10,492 bases of DNA from positions 1-10,492 of the forward strand of contig JAFQLG010000071.1 in the NCBI GenBank assembly GCA_017414605.1, written 5' to 3'. The notes beneath the pieces are model-generated. The model ran no database searches. It saw only the letters and a program-made list of their open reading frames with translations, and was not told the DNA's origin. Shown here in pieces: positions 1 to 5,843 of the stretch. Origin of the DNA: Clostridia bacterium (GTDB lineage Bacteria; Bacillota_A; Clostridia; Oscillospirales; CAG-272). Position 1 is the first letter of the stretch; each line of letters opens with the position of its first letter. A program made the position numbers and the translations under genes.

Positions 1-343
1 GAAACGTCACCGCAAGACGCGCCGCCGTCTCAAGCGAAACGCCCTCTGCTTTAAGAAAAATGCCTATGGCACAAAGTATTGCCGCATTAACTGCGGGGCC
101 CGCGGCGCAAAGTATAAATTCGTCCGCATAGGAGCCTGCGCCCTCCCCCGTACAGATGCGCGCGCCAAAAAAGTCTATCCTTATCTCCTCTATCTCTATC
201 CCCCTTGCCCGCGCCGCTATCAAATGGCCGAATTCGTGCAAAAGCGCGCAAAGTCCCCACAGCAAAAAGACGTCGGTGCGCTCCGACAAAAGCGATATTG
301 CCAGCATCATTATCGCTCCCCACGTGACCTTTATCTTGCTCAT
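1..343 (-). CDS. SpoIVFB-like M50 site-2 intramembrane metalloprotease, N-terminal part (runs off the left edge)
   Basis: The reverse strand from the ATG at 341-343 is open to the window edge, giving 114 codons with no stop. A GGAG ribosome binding site (351-354) sits 7 nt upstream. The protein begins with a hydrophobic segment (about residues 8-20) and a second one leading into HEFGH (36-40), the HExxH zinc-binding and catalytic motif of M50 site-2 proteases. The conserved AAGPAVN follows at 80-86, within the next membrane segment. Length to the motif and the GPxxN spacing fit SpoIVFB, which in Bacillus cleaves pro-sigma K in the mother cell. The second zinc site (NPDG-type Asp) lies outside the window. 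The gene is transcribed divergently from the DUF1836 operon. Membership in M50 is well supported; the exact role in sporulation is inference, because housekeeping M50 proteases share these motifs. Confidence 0.85.
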   Translation of the reverse strand, partial: MSKIKVTWGAIMMLAISLLSERTDVFLLWGLCALLHEFGHLIAARARGIEIEEIRIDFFGARICTGEGAGSYADEFILCAAGPAVNAAILCAIGIFLKAEGVSLETAARLAVTF

Positions 344-372
344 TTTTTATCTCCGTTTCGCCTTTTTATAGA

Positions 373-401
373 ATTATATGTAAAATATCACTTTAATATA
401 T
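373..401 (-). promoter_or_regulatory. Candidate sigma-E-like (sporulation) promoter for the M50 protease gene
   Basis: Read on the minus strand there is ATATATT (395-401), a 14-nt spacer, then CATATAAT (373-380). This resembles the Bacillus sigma-E pattern (about KMATATT, 13-15 nt, CATACAMT). It would start transcription about 20 nt before the start codon. TATAAT within the -10 box has no SigA -35 box at 17 nt. The DNA here is AT-rich, so a chance match is possible. Confidence 0.35.
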
Positions 402-421
402 TAAATTTCTTTAGAATACGC

Positions 422-450
422 TTGACAGTCAAGTGATTATATGATAAAAT
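422..450 (+). promoter_or_regulatory. SigA promoter of the DUF1836-ireB-ribF operon, with a palindrome over the -35 box
   Basis: TTGACA (422-427), 17-nt spacer, TAAAAT (445-450), with an extended -10 TG at 442-443. The -35 box is half of the palindrome TTGAC-A-GTCAA (422-432). The 15 nt TTGACAGTCAAGTGA (422-436) recur exactly at the promoter of the NfeD/SPFH operon (minus strand, 6384-6370), so this may be an operator as well as a promoter element. Predicted start is near 457. Confidence 0.8.
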
Positions 451-484
451 TACAGTGTAAACTAATGCTCAAAGGAGTAAACTT

Positions 485-1072
485 ATGAACTTAAAGATAA
501 CTGAAGATTACATCCCCGGCACTTGTCTTTTGCGCGAAAGAATGGGCGGAATTACGGGTATGGAGTTTCTCTCCAAAATATTCTTTATTACCGACGGCGT
601 TATGCTGACGCAGATACGCGAGATCTCGGGTATTGACGGCTCTACCCTGCAAAACTGGACAAAGCGCGGTTGGGTTGCAAACTCAAGGCTCAAAAAATAC
701 GACATAAACCAGGTTGCGCACATTCTCATAATCAATATGCTGCGCTCCTGCATGCAGCTGGACAAGATAACCTCGCTTATCCAATACATCAACGGCCGCG
801 TTGACGACCGCGATGACGATATTATCGAGGACAGCGTGCTTTACGACTACATCTGCCGCATTCTCGACAAGCTCATGACTTATGACGTTTGCTCTCTCGG
901 CTCGGTCCGCAACACCATATCCGAGATAACCGCAAATTACTGCGAGAACGTTCGCGGCGCGCGCGAGCGCCTCACAAACGCGCTTGAAATAATAGTTGTA
1001 GCTTATTACGCTTCGCTCATCAAAAAGCACTCCGACTCTATGCTCAAAAAGCTTTTTGAGGCTAAAAGGTGA
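485..1072 (+). CDS. DUF1836 family protein with a MerR-like helix-turn-helix
   Basis: A 195-residue soluble protein, start ATG at 485 preceded by AAAGGAG (471-477). I recognise it as DUF1836, a Firmicutes family of unknown function. Residues about 41-60 (LTQIREISGIDGSTLQNWTK) read as a helix-turn-helix. They are followed by RGWV, a turn and KKYDINQVAHILIINMLR, then MQLDKITSLIQYI. This order copies the MerR winged-helix pattern: HTH, a Y/W-R-G-like turn, wing, then a 'lgfsLeeI' helix. The C-terminal half (about 108-195) is helical and acidic then basic, and could mediate dimerisation or ligand sensing. It is first in the operon and directly behind a promoter with a palindromic -35 region, so autoregulation is possible. 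DNA binding is inferred from sequence pattern only. Confidence 0.82.
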   Translation: MNLKITEDYIPGTCLLRERMGGITGMEFLSKIFFITDGVMLTQIREISGIDGSTLQNWTKRGWVANSRLKKYDINQVAHILIINMLRSCMQLDKITSLIQYINGRVDDRDDDIIEDSVLYDYICRILDKLMTYDVCSLGSVRNTISEITANYCENVRGARERLTNALEIIVVAYYASLIKKHSDSMLKKLFEAKR

Positions 1073-1076
1073 AGAT

Positions 1077-1625
1077 ATGAAAAAACGACCCGTTGACGTT
1101 CTGGTGGGCGCTTTGCTATACGCCGTTTGTATGCCGCTTGCCTGCCTTGTCATAATGTTTGCCGAGATACTGATAGTCAAGATCGCAAATCTTTTCGTTG
1201 TGGTGGACTATTTCTCGCTTTGCATTATCCGCGCCCTGATCTACACGCTGGGTGTTAACGCGCTTTTGGGTGCGCTGGCTTTCCGCGAGGGCTACAAGTC
1301 CGCCAGAGCTACTCCTTTTTCTCTTGGAATATCGGCTCTTGTTGCCACAGTCTTTCACTTTATGTATGCCCTGCTCTTCAGCTTTGAGGCTTTCGCGGCG
1401 GGCGGCGTTCGCTCCATTGCCATTCTCATAAAGTTTGGCAGAGCCATAAACGGAGAATTCTTTAACGGCACCCTGGACAGAATAGAGCTGATTCCCTATT
1501 TTCTCATCAACAGCGCCGTTTATATTGCCATAATGATAGGCGCTAACGCAATTGGCGCGGCTATGCGCCGCCGCGAGCGCGCAGAGATGAATATTCCCTC
1601 ATCTCAAAACGGCACAGACCAATAA
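1077..1625 (+). CDS. Unknown multi-pass membrane protein
   Basis: 182 residues from the ATG at 1077. I chose this over the upstream in-frame ATG at 1056, which lies inside the DUF1836 gene, because AGGTGA (1067-1072) sits at the right distance and overlaps the previous stop, suggesting translational coupling. About four hydrophobic segments are visible: residues 7-30, 47-69, 82-105 and 136-160. The N-terminus is basic (MKKRP) and the tail is charged and hydrophilic (RRRERAE, then SSQNGTDQ), consistent with both ends in the cytoplasm. I see no enzymatic motif or transporter signature and do not recognise the family. Its place between a putative regulator and IreB suggests an envelope-linked role, which is inference only. 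Confidence 0.75.
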   Translation: MKKRPVDVLVGALLYAVCMPLACLVIMFAEILIVKIANLFVVVDYFSLCIIRALIYTLGVNALLGALAFREGYKSARATPFSLGISALVATVFHFMYALLFSFEAFAAGGVRSIAILIKFGRAINGEFFNGTLDRIELIPYFLINSAVYIAIMIGANAIGAAMRRRERAEMNIPSSQNGTDQ

Positions 1626-1647
1626 TTGACACCGCTTGGAGTAAAAA

Positions 1648-1962
1648 ATGATAATTGAAAACAACGACAGAAAAATAATTATAGGCAAGAATTTTGCCGA
1701 GCCTCAAAACGTTGCGGTTGACCCCGAGCTCGACCAAAAGCAGCTGCTCTACAAGATATGCAAGACCATTGAGGAGGGCGGCTACAACGTTTTCTCTCAG
1801 CTCATGGGCTACCTCATATCCGAGGACCCCGCGCATATCACAAACTACAATAATGCGAGAACGCTTATCGGCAGAATTGACCGCGACGAGCTTTTGGAGG
1901 ACATGATAAAGGTCTATATGCAAAAGCTGGAGGCGCAATACGGAGAGCGTGACGAAAAATGA
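1648..1962 (+). CDS. ireB: IreB family regulatory protein (UPF0297)
   Basis: 104 residues, ATG at 1648 with TTGGAG (1636-1641) 6 nt upstream. The core EEGGYNVFSQLMGYLISEDP, followed by TNYNNAR and the helix RDELLEDMIKVYM, matches IreB/YrzL closely. In Enterococcus faecalis IreB is a small dimeric substrate of the PASTA kinase IreK that restrains intrinsic cephalosporin resistance; there it is phosphorylated on Thr4 and Thr7. This protein has a longer tail of about 30 residues before the core and no Ser or Thr until Thr40, so those phosphosites are not conserved. The gene overlaps ribF by ATGA. In many Firmicutes ireB instead neighbours ruvX (yrrK) and a DUF1292 gene, so the context here is unusual. 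Family call is strong; signalling mechanism is uncertain. Confidence 0.93.
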   Translation: MIIENNDRKIIIGKNFAEPQNVAVDPELDQKQLLYKICKTIEEGGYNVFSQLMGYLISEDPAHITNYNNARTLIGRIDRDELLEDMIKVYMQKLEAQYGERDEK

Positions 1963-2939
1963 CAGACAAGCATTCTTTTGTGTCACCGGGACTTACCGTT
2001 GTAACGCGCGACGGTTCTCCCCTCTGCTTTGAGGGCAAGCGCGTCACTCTGGCGCTGGGCACCTTTGACGGCGTTCATATCGCGCACCGAGCCCTGCTGG
2101 ACTGCGCTATCGAGCAAAAGCACAAGCTCTCTGCCTCCCTTGCGGGCGCATTCTGCTTTGCCGAGAGCCCTATATCCGTTTTGCGCGGTATTCACGTTCC
2201 CACCATAAGCACCCGAGAGGAAAAGCTCCGCCTCATGTTTGAGGCAGGCCTCGATTTCGTTGCTATCGCCGACTTTGCAGAGTTTCGCGACGTTAGCGCC
2301 GAGCAATTCGTTAAAGAAACGCTTTGCCGCGATCTCTCCTGCGTTGGTGCGGTGTGCGGATTCAATCATCGCTTTGGCAAGGGCGGCGCGGGTGACTCAA
2401 GCCTGCTCTCCTCCATTCTGGGCGAGGAAAACGTTATTACCTATCCCGAGGTAAAGCTTGGCGGCGAAACCGTTAGCTCAACTGCCATCCGCGCGCATCT
2501 TGCCGCGGGTGAGCTCGATATTGCCAACAAAATGCTGGGCAGACCCTTTTCGCTTTCCGCCCCCGTGCTTGCGGGCAAAAAGCTGGGTCGCACTATCGGC
2601 TGCCCAACCACGAATCAGCTCTTTCCGGGCGGCAGCGTCAACCTTTGCCGCGGTATTTATGCAACGCTTTGCTACACGGAGGGGGGCTCGGTCTACGTTG
2701 GTGCATCTAACGTTGGCGTAAGGCCCACGATAGACGGCGCGCTGGACGACCATTCCTTCAACTGCGAAACGCTGATAGCCGATTTTTCGGGCGACCTGTA
2801 CGGTCAGAATCTCACCCTTGAATTTCACAAATACCTGCGCCCCGAATGCAAGTTTGGCTCGCTTGATGAGCTTTCGGCGGCGATCCGCAACGATCTTGTA
2901 TGCGCCTGCGAATATTTTGAAGGCATAGCAAAAAACTGA
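1959..2939 (+). CDS. ribF: Bifunctional riboflavin kinase / FAD synthetase RibF
   Basis: 326 residues, usual for RibF. It phosphorylates riboflavin to FMN and adenylylates FMN to FAD in the cytoplasm. N-terminal nucleotidyltransferase domain: LGTFDGVHIAH (33-43), where the usual HxGH is HIAH, GFNHRFGKGG (134-143) and SSTAIR (173-178). C-terminal riboflavin kinase domain: GRTIGCPTTN (210-219, usually GFPTAN), RGIY (231-234), NVGVRPT (251-257), likely catalytic Glu270 in NCETLIADF, and DLYG (279-282). The Gly-to-Ala change in HxGH and the Cys/Thr changes in the PTAN box are conservative and the enzyme is probably active. The start ATG overlaps the ireB stop (ATGA), so the two are translationally coupled. 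No FMN riboswitch precedes the operon, so expression probably follows the operon promoter. Confidence 0.95.
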   Translation: MTDKHSFVSPGLTVVTRDGSPLCFEGKRVTLALGTFDGVHIAHRALLDCAIEQKHKLSASLAGAFCFAESPISVLRGIHVPTISTREEKLRLMFEAGLDFVAIADFAEFRDVSAEQFVKETLCRDLSCVGAVCGFNHRFGKGGAGDSSLLSSILGEENVITYPEVKLGGETVSSTAIRAHLAAGELDIANKMLGRPFSLSAPVLAGKKLGRTIGCPTTNQLFPGGSVNLCRGIYATLCYTEGGSVYVGASNVGVRPTIDGALDDHSFNCETLIADFSGDLYGQNLTLEFHKYLRPECKFGSLDELSAAIRNDLVCACEYFEGIAKN

Positions 2940-2978
2940 TAAAAAAGCAAAAAAACACAAAAAGGAGGTTGGATCACA

Positions 2979-4292
2979 ATGAATTTTTCAAAAATTCTCG
3001 CATTGTCTTTTGCCCTCCTTTTAGTTATTTTCAGCCTGGCGGCTCCCCTGCCCGTTGCGGCGGCGGAGGCTCCAACGCCCAGCTTTGAAACGGACGGCAA
3101 GGCGGCATGCGTTTTTGACGTTACGCACTCGCGCTTTATCTACAAAAAGAACGCCGACGAGGTGCTCAACACCTCAACCAGCGCAAAGATAATGATGGGA
3201 CTTATCGCCTGCGAGCAGCTAAAGGACAGGCTTTCAGAAAGAGTTACGATAACGGAAAGCATGATAGCGGGCGTAAGCGGCTACTCCATGAAGCTAAAGG
3301 CAGGCGAAACGGTGACGGTCAAAGACCTGCTTTACGGCGCTATCTGCGCCTCATATAACGATGCTGCTTACGTTCTGGCGCACGTTATATCGGGCAGCAC
3401 CGAGGATTTCGTTGCTCTGATGAACAGCCGCGCCCGCGAGCTTGGCGCAAATCAGACAAGCTACACAAATCCTTTGGGTTATCCCGATAACTCGGCAATG
3501 GTGACAACGCTGAACGACACCCTGAAGATCGCAACCGCGGCATATTACAACGCGCTCTACATGCAGATATGCTCCGCCGTAAGCTACGGAGTTCCCGATA
3601 CCAATATGAGCGACGAGCGCTTTTTCTACAACCGCAATTATCTGCTCTCAGTTGACTATCAATACAACTATTACAACAAAAAATGCAGCGGTATGAACGC
3701 GGGCATCTCGGGCGAAGCAGGCGGCTGGAGTATAGTCACCGTTGCTCACGACGACGGAGCCGACCTTATATGTATAGTTCTCGGCGGTACCGAGGACGAA
3801 AATGGCATCAACGCCTATGAAACGGTAAATAAGCTTGTACTCTGGGCTTGCTACGAATACGACACGCACACGATATTTGAGGCCGGAAGCGACATTGGCA
3901 CAGTTGACGTTGGATTGACGGCTTTCGGCAGCGAAAAGGCAGTTTACGTTGCCGCAGAAAAGATAAGCGTTTACATTCCCAAGCACTCGCACCCCAACCT
4001 CACGTATCATCTCGAGCTTACCGAGGAAGAACTCAACGCCCCACTTACCGCAGGCGATCCTATCGGAACGGTAAGCATTTACTGTAACGGTCAGCTTGTA
4101 GGTCAGGCGCCCGTTGCAATAAAGCAGAGCTACGAGGTCAACGGCGTTATGGTGGTCATCAAGGCTATCGGAGATTACACCAAGAGCCGCGCGTTTATAA
4201 TAACGCTCGTCGCGCTGGCGATCCTCTTGCCCACGGCGCTGATACTACGAAGCCGCAAAACGCAAAAACGCGGATACAGAATGAAATATTAA
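2979..4292 (+). CDS. S11 family (D-Ala-D-Ala carboxypeptidase/DacF-like) protein with altered active-site motifs
   Basis: 437 residues, starting 10 nt after a perfect AAAGGAGG (2961-2968). Residues 1-30 form a signal peptide (KIL, a hydrophobic core, then PVAAAEA). Residues about 405-423 are a C-terminal membrane anchor followed by a basic tail, the usual DacF layout. The body aligns with S11 landmarks: YSMKLKAGETVTVKDLLYG (102-120), SYNDAA (125-130, the SxN motif) and NPLGYPD (164-170). However, SxxK is TSAK (67-70), so the nucleophile position is Thr, and KTG is NAG (240-242) in GMNAGISGEAGGW. Normal members trim the terminal D-Ala of peptidoglycan stem peptides. With two of three catalytic motifs changed, this one may be inactive or use another chemistry, perhaps as a peptidoglycan-binding or regulatory homologue. 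A Ser at -4 from Lys70 (Ser66) could be an alternative nucleophile. Confidence 0.9.
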   Translation: MNFSKILALSFALLLVIFSLAAPLPVAAAEAPTPSFETDGKAACVFDVTHSRFIYKKNADEVLNTSTSAKIMMGLIACEQLKDRLSERVTITESMIAGVSGYSMKLKAGETVTVKDLLYGAICASYNDAAYVLAHVISGSTEDFVALMNSRARELGANQTSYTNPLGYPDNSAMVTTLNDTLKIATAAYYNALYMQICSAVSYGVPDTNMSDERFFYNRNYLLSVDYQYNYYNKKCSGMNAGISGEAGGWSIVTVAHDDGADLICIVLGGTEDENGINAYETVNKLVLWACYEYDTHTIFEAGSDIGTVDVGLTAFGSEKAVYVAAEKISVYIPKHSHPNLTYHLELTEEELNAPLTAGDPIGTVSIYCNGQLVGQAPVAIKQSYEVNGVMVVIKAIGDYTKSRAFIITLVALAILLPTALILRSRKTQKRGYRMKY

Positions 4293-4300
4293 ATGATAAG

Positions 4301-4329
4301 AGCCTCCCTTGTTTCAGGGGAGGCTTTTT
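4301..4329 (+). terminator. Rho-independent terminator of the plus-strand operon
   Basis: AGCCTCCC (4301-4308), 9-nt loop, GGGAGGCT (4318-4325), then a T run through 4329. The stem starts 9 nt after the S11 gene stop. Its GGGGAGGCTT arm resembles the adjoining repeat DNA, so the terminator may derive from the repeat. Confidence 0.88.
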
Positions 4330-4556
4330 AAGCCTTGTCCACGGGGAGAGCCTTTATTTTTCGCATCGCCGCATTTTTCAAGCCTCGCCCACGGGGAGAG
4401 GTGGCGCCGCGGGCGGTGGAGAGGGATTTAGCAGCGGGAGCAAGCACACGCACGAAAGTCCAATTTTTTGTTACATCCTCATCCGTCACTCCGTGACACC
4501 TTCCCCTGCCTTGGGGAAGGCTTGGCGGCGGGAGCAAGCCCCCGCCCTACGTAAAA
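4330..4556. repeat. Non-coding mosaic of short repeats and hairpins
   Basis: No convincing gene lies here. A 21-nt unit beginning AAGCCT and ending CCACGGGGAGAG occurs at 4330-4350 and 4380-4400 (19 of 21 identical). AGCGGGAGCAAGC-like copies occur near 4432-4444 and 4526-4538. Hairpins: GTCAC-TCC-GTGAC (4485-4497), CCTTCCCC-6 nt-GGGGAAGG (4499-4520) and GGCGGG-8 nt-CCCGCC (4527-4546). Phrases such as CCTCATCCGTCACTCCGTGACACCTTCCCC-type and GGGAGCAAGCCCCCGCCCTACG-type (given here in split form) are, from memory, typical of dispersed intergenic elements in gut Clostridia. The block looks like remnants of two or three such elements, possibly mobilised in trans; the mechanism is unknown. Confidence 0.65.
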
Positions 4557-4573
4557 ACAAAATGAAGCAAAGC

Positions 4574-4604
4574 AAAAGCACCGCTTGGGTAAGCGGTGCT
4601 TTTT
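4574..4604. terminator. Strong terminator between converging operons (probably bidirectional)
   Basis: A perfect 13-bp stem, AAAAGCACCGCTT (4574-4586) with AAGCGGTGCTTTT (4591-4603), closed by the 4-nt loop GGGT. On the plus strand it ends in TTTTT; on the minus strand in TTTT then GCTTTGCTT. It lies just past the stop of the minus-strand zinc-ribbon gene (4608), so its main job is likely to end the NfeD/SPFH transcript, while also stopping plus-strand read-through. Confidence 0.9.
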
Positions 4605-4607
4605 ATA

Positions 4608-4820
4608 TTAGCTTTCGCGTCTTTCACTTCTGGGAAGCAGCTTTTCGGGGTTCTTTACGTAGCTTCTGATCACGCTTCCGCAACGGCGGCAAATCACGTG
4701 ATAAAGCTCAGTGCTATACCAAAAGCTCTCGCAGCTGTTCATCTGCGCATGTCCCTCCTGCTTGCCCTCCAAGAACTCTGTTCCTTGGCAAAACGGACAC
4801 TCGGTTATTCTGATATCCAT
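4608..4820 (-). CDS. Small zinc-ribbon protein, last gene of the NfeD/SPFH operon
   Basis: 70 residues with two CxxC knuckles: CPFC (8-11) and CRRC (44-47), the second followed by GSVIRSYV, like TFIIB-type zinc ribbons. Another Cys is at 30. The tail ends in KNPEKLLPRSERRES. AGAGGA lies about 10 nt before the ATG at 4820, and only 27 nt separate it from the SPFH gene, so co-transcription is likely. Similar short proteins in Clostridia are often labelled 'TFIIB-type zinc ribbon' or 'transcription initiation factor TFIIIB'; that label reflects the fold and does not establish a role in transcription. Zinc binding by C8, C11, C44 and C47 is a good inference. Function, and any link to the membrane proteins upstream, are unknown. 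Confidence 0.8.
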   Translation of the reverse strand: MDIRITECPFCQGTEFLEGKQEGHAQMNSCESFWYSTELYHVICRRCGSVIRSYVKNPEKLLPRSERRES

Positions 4821-4847
4821 TTCAGTCTATCCTCTTTGCCGATCCGA

Positions 4848-5816
4848 TCATTTCTCCTCGGCAACGCCCTTTATGGACGCTACAAGACCTGCTACGTTTT
4901 GTATCTCGGAAGGAATGATTATCTTGGTTGCCTGACCGTTTGCCACCTTTTCGAGCGACTCCAGGCTCTTGATCGCTACAAATCCCTCGCTGGGGTTAGC
5001 CTCGTTTATCATCTTGATACCGTCCGCAGTTGCCTGCTGGATCTTGAGTATAGCCTCTGCCTCACCCTCTGCCTTTAATACCTGGGACTGCTTTTCAGCT
5101 TCTGCGCGGAGTATGCGGGACTGCTTCTCTGCCTCTGCCTCAAGTATCTGGGACTGCTTTCTACCCTCTGCAACGAGTATTGCCGAGTTCTTTTCACCCT
5201 CTGCACGAAGAATGGACTCACGGCGTTCACGCTCTGCCTTCATCTGCTTTTCCATTGCGTCCTGAATTTCCTTGGGAGGAATGATGTTCTTTAACTCCAC
5301 GCGGTTTACCTTGATTCCCCAAGGATCAGTCGCCTCGTCAAGTATAGAGCGCATCTTGGAGTTGATAACGTCGCGCGAGGTGAGCGTTTCGTCCAGCTCC
5401 ATATCACCGATGATGTTACGCAGCGTTGTAGACGTGAGGTTCTCTATCGCGGTCATAGGAGTTGCATGACCGTAGGTATAGAGCTTTGCATCGGTTATCT
5501 GATAGAACACAACGGTATCTATCTGCATTCTAACGTTATCCTTTGTAATAACGGGCTGGGGCGGAAAGTCTGCAACCTGCTCCATTTTGTTTATCTTCTT
5601 GGAGATCCTGTCAATAAAGGGGATCTTGAAGTGAAGTCCCGTGCTCCAGGTTGCCTGATACGCGCCGAGGCGCTCCACAACGTACACTCTCGCCTGAGGT
5701 ACAACGTGTATATTGGCGATAATTACTATGAGAACGATTATTCCCAGCACAACCAACAGTACCGCGCCCACGGGGTTAACTGCCATAAGGTTCAACATCA
5801 ATGCCATGTTTGTCAT
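4848..5816 (-). CDS. SPFH/band-7 membrane protein (stomatin/QmcA-like)
   Basis: 322 residues. The frame is also open from a TTG at 5834, but AAAGGA inside that extension is a ribosome binding site for the ATG at 5816, so I take 5816. One N-terminal membrane segment (about residues 17-35) is followed by IHVVPQARVYVVERLGAY, the classic band-7 opening. The SPFH domain (about 36-190) includes FKIPFID, VITKDNVRMQIDTVVFYQI and the NIIGDMELDETL helix. A charged coiled coil (about 180-260) contains four 11-residue repeats. The end, KIIIPSE, matches QmcA and paraslipins. Such proteins form large ring or cage oligomers at the membrane and organise microdomains or modulate membrane proteases. It follows nfeD by 27 nt, the known NfeD-SPFH pairing. 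General role is well supported; partner proteases are not visible here. Confidence 0.94.
   Translation of the reverse strand: MTNMALMLNLMAVNPVGAVLLVVLGIIVLIVIIANIHVVPQARVYVVERLGAYQATWSTGLHFKIPFIDRISKKINKMEQVADFPPQPVITKDNVRMQIDTVVFYQITDAKLYTYGHATPMTAIENLTSTTLRNIIGDMELDETLTSRDVINSKMRSILDEATDPWGIKVNRVELKNIIPPKEIQDAMEKQMKAERERRESILRAEGEKNSAILVAEGRKQSQILEAEAEKQSRILRAEAEKQSQVLKAEGEAEAILKIQQATADGIKMINEANPSEGFVAIKSLESLEKVANGQATKIIIPSEIQNVAGLVASIKGVAEEK
5076..5207 (-). repeat. Four 33-bp tandem repeats encoding 11-residue coiled-coil units
   Basis: Within the SPFH gene, units of the form xAEGEKQSxIL follow one another: RAEGEKNSAIL, VAEGRKQSQIL, EAEAEKQSRIL, RAEAEKQSQVL, then a degenerate KAEGEAEAIL. 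They correspond to residues 204-247 of the 322-residue protein. Hendecad spacing favours a long, slightly right-handed coiled coil. Similar AEGEKQ blocks are common in QmcA-like proteins, so the repeat is a family feature; copy number could still vary between strains. Confidence 0.8.
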
Positions 5817-5843
5817 AATAAGTGTTCCTTTCAAATTGTTATA

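Noticed and set aside
87..323. Minus-strand open frame of 78 codons near the left edge
   Set aside because: It is an alternative frame of the M50 protease gene, whose own frame shows HEFGH and AAGPAVN and has a proper start and ribosome binding site.
2961..2978. AAAGGAGG followed by TTGGATCAC before the S11 gene; the string GGTTGGATCAC equals part of the 3' end of 16S rRNA
   Set aside because: The first part is a normal, very strong ribosome binding site; the remaining match is short and there is no other rRNA sequence nearby, so I take it as chance.
4328..4537. Open frame of 69 codons on the minus strand in the repeat region
   Set aside because: It lies wholly in repeat DNA, has no ribosome binding site, and its Pro/Gly/Arg-rich translation is the kind produced by these intergenic repeats.
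4330..4556. Possible CRISPR array
   Set aside because: The repeats are few, unevenly spaced and differ from one another, with no unique spacers of constant length and no cas genes.
4596..5078. Plus-strand open frame of 160 codons across the zinc-ribbon and SPFH genes
   Set aside because: It is antisense to two recognisable genes and its translation has no family features or plausible start site.
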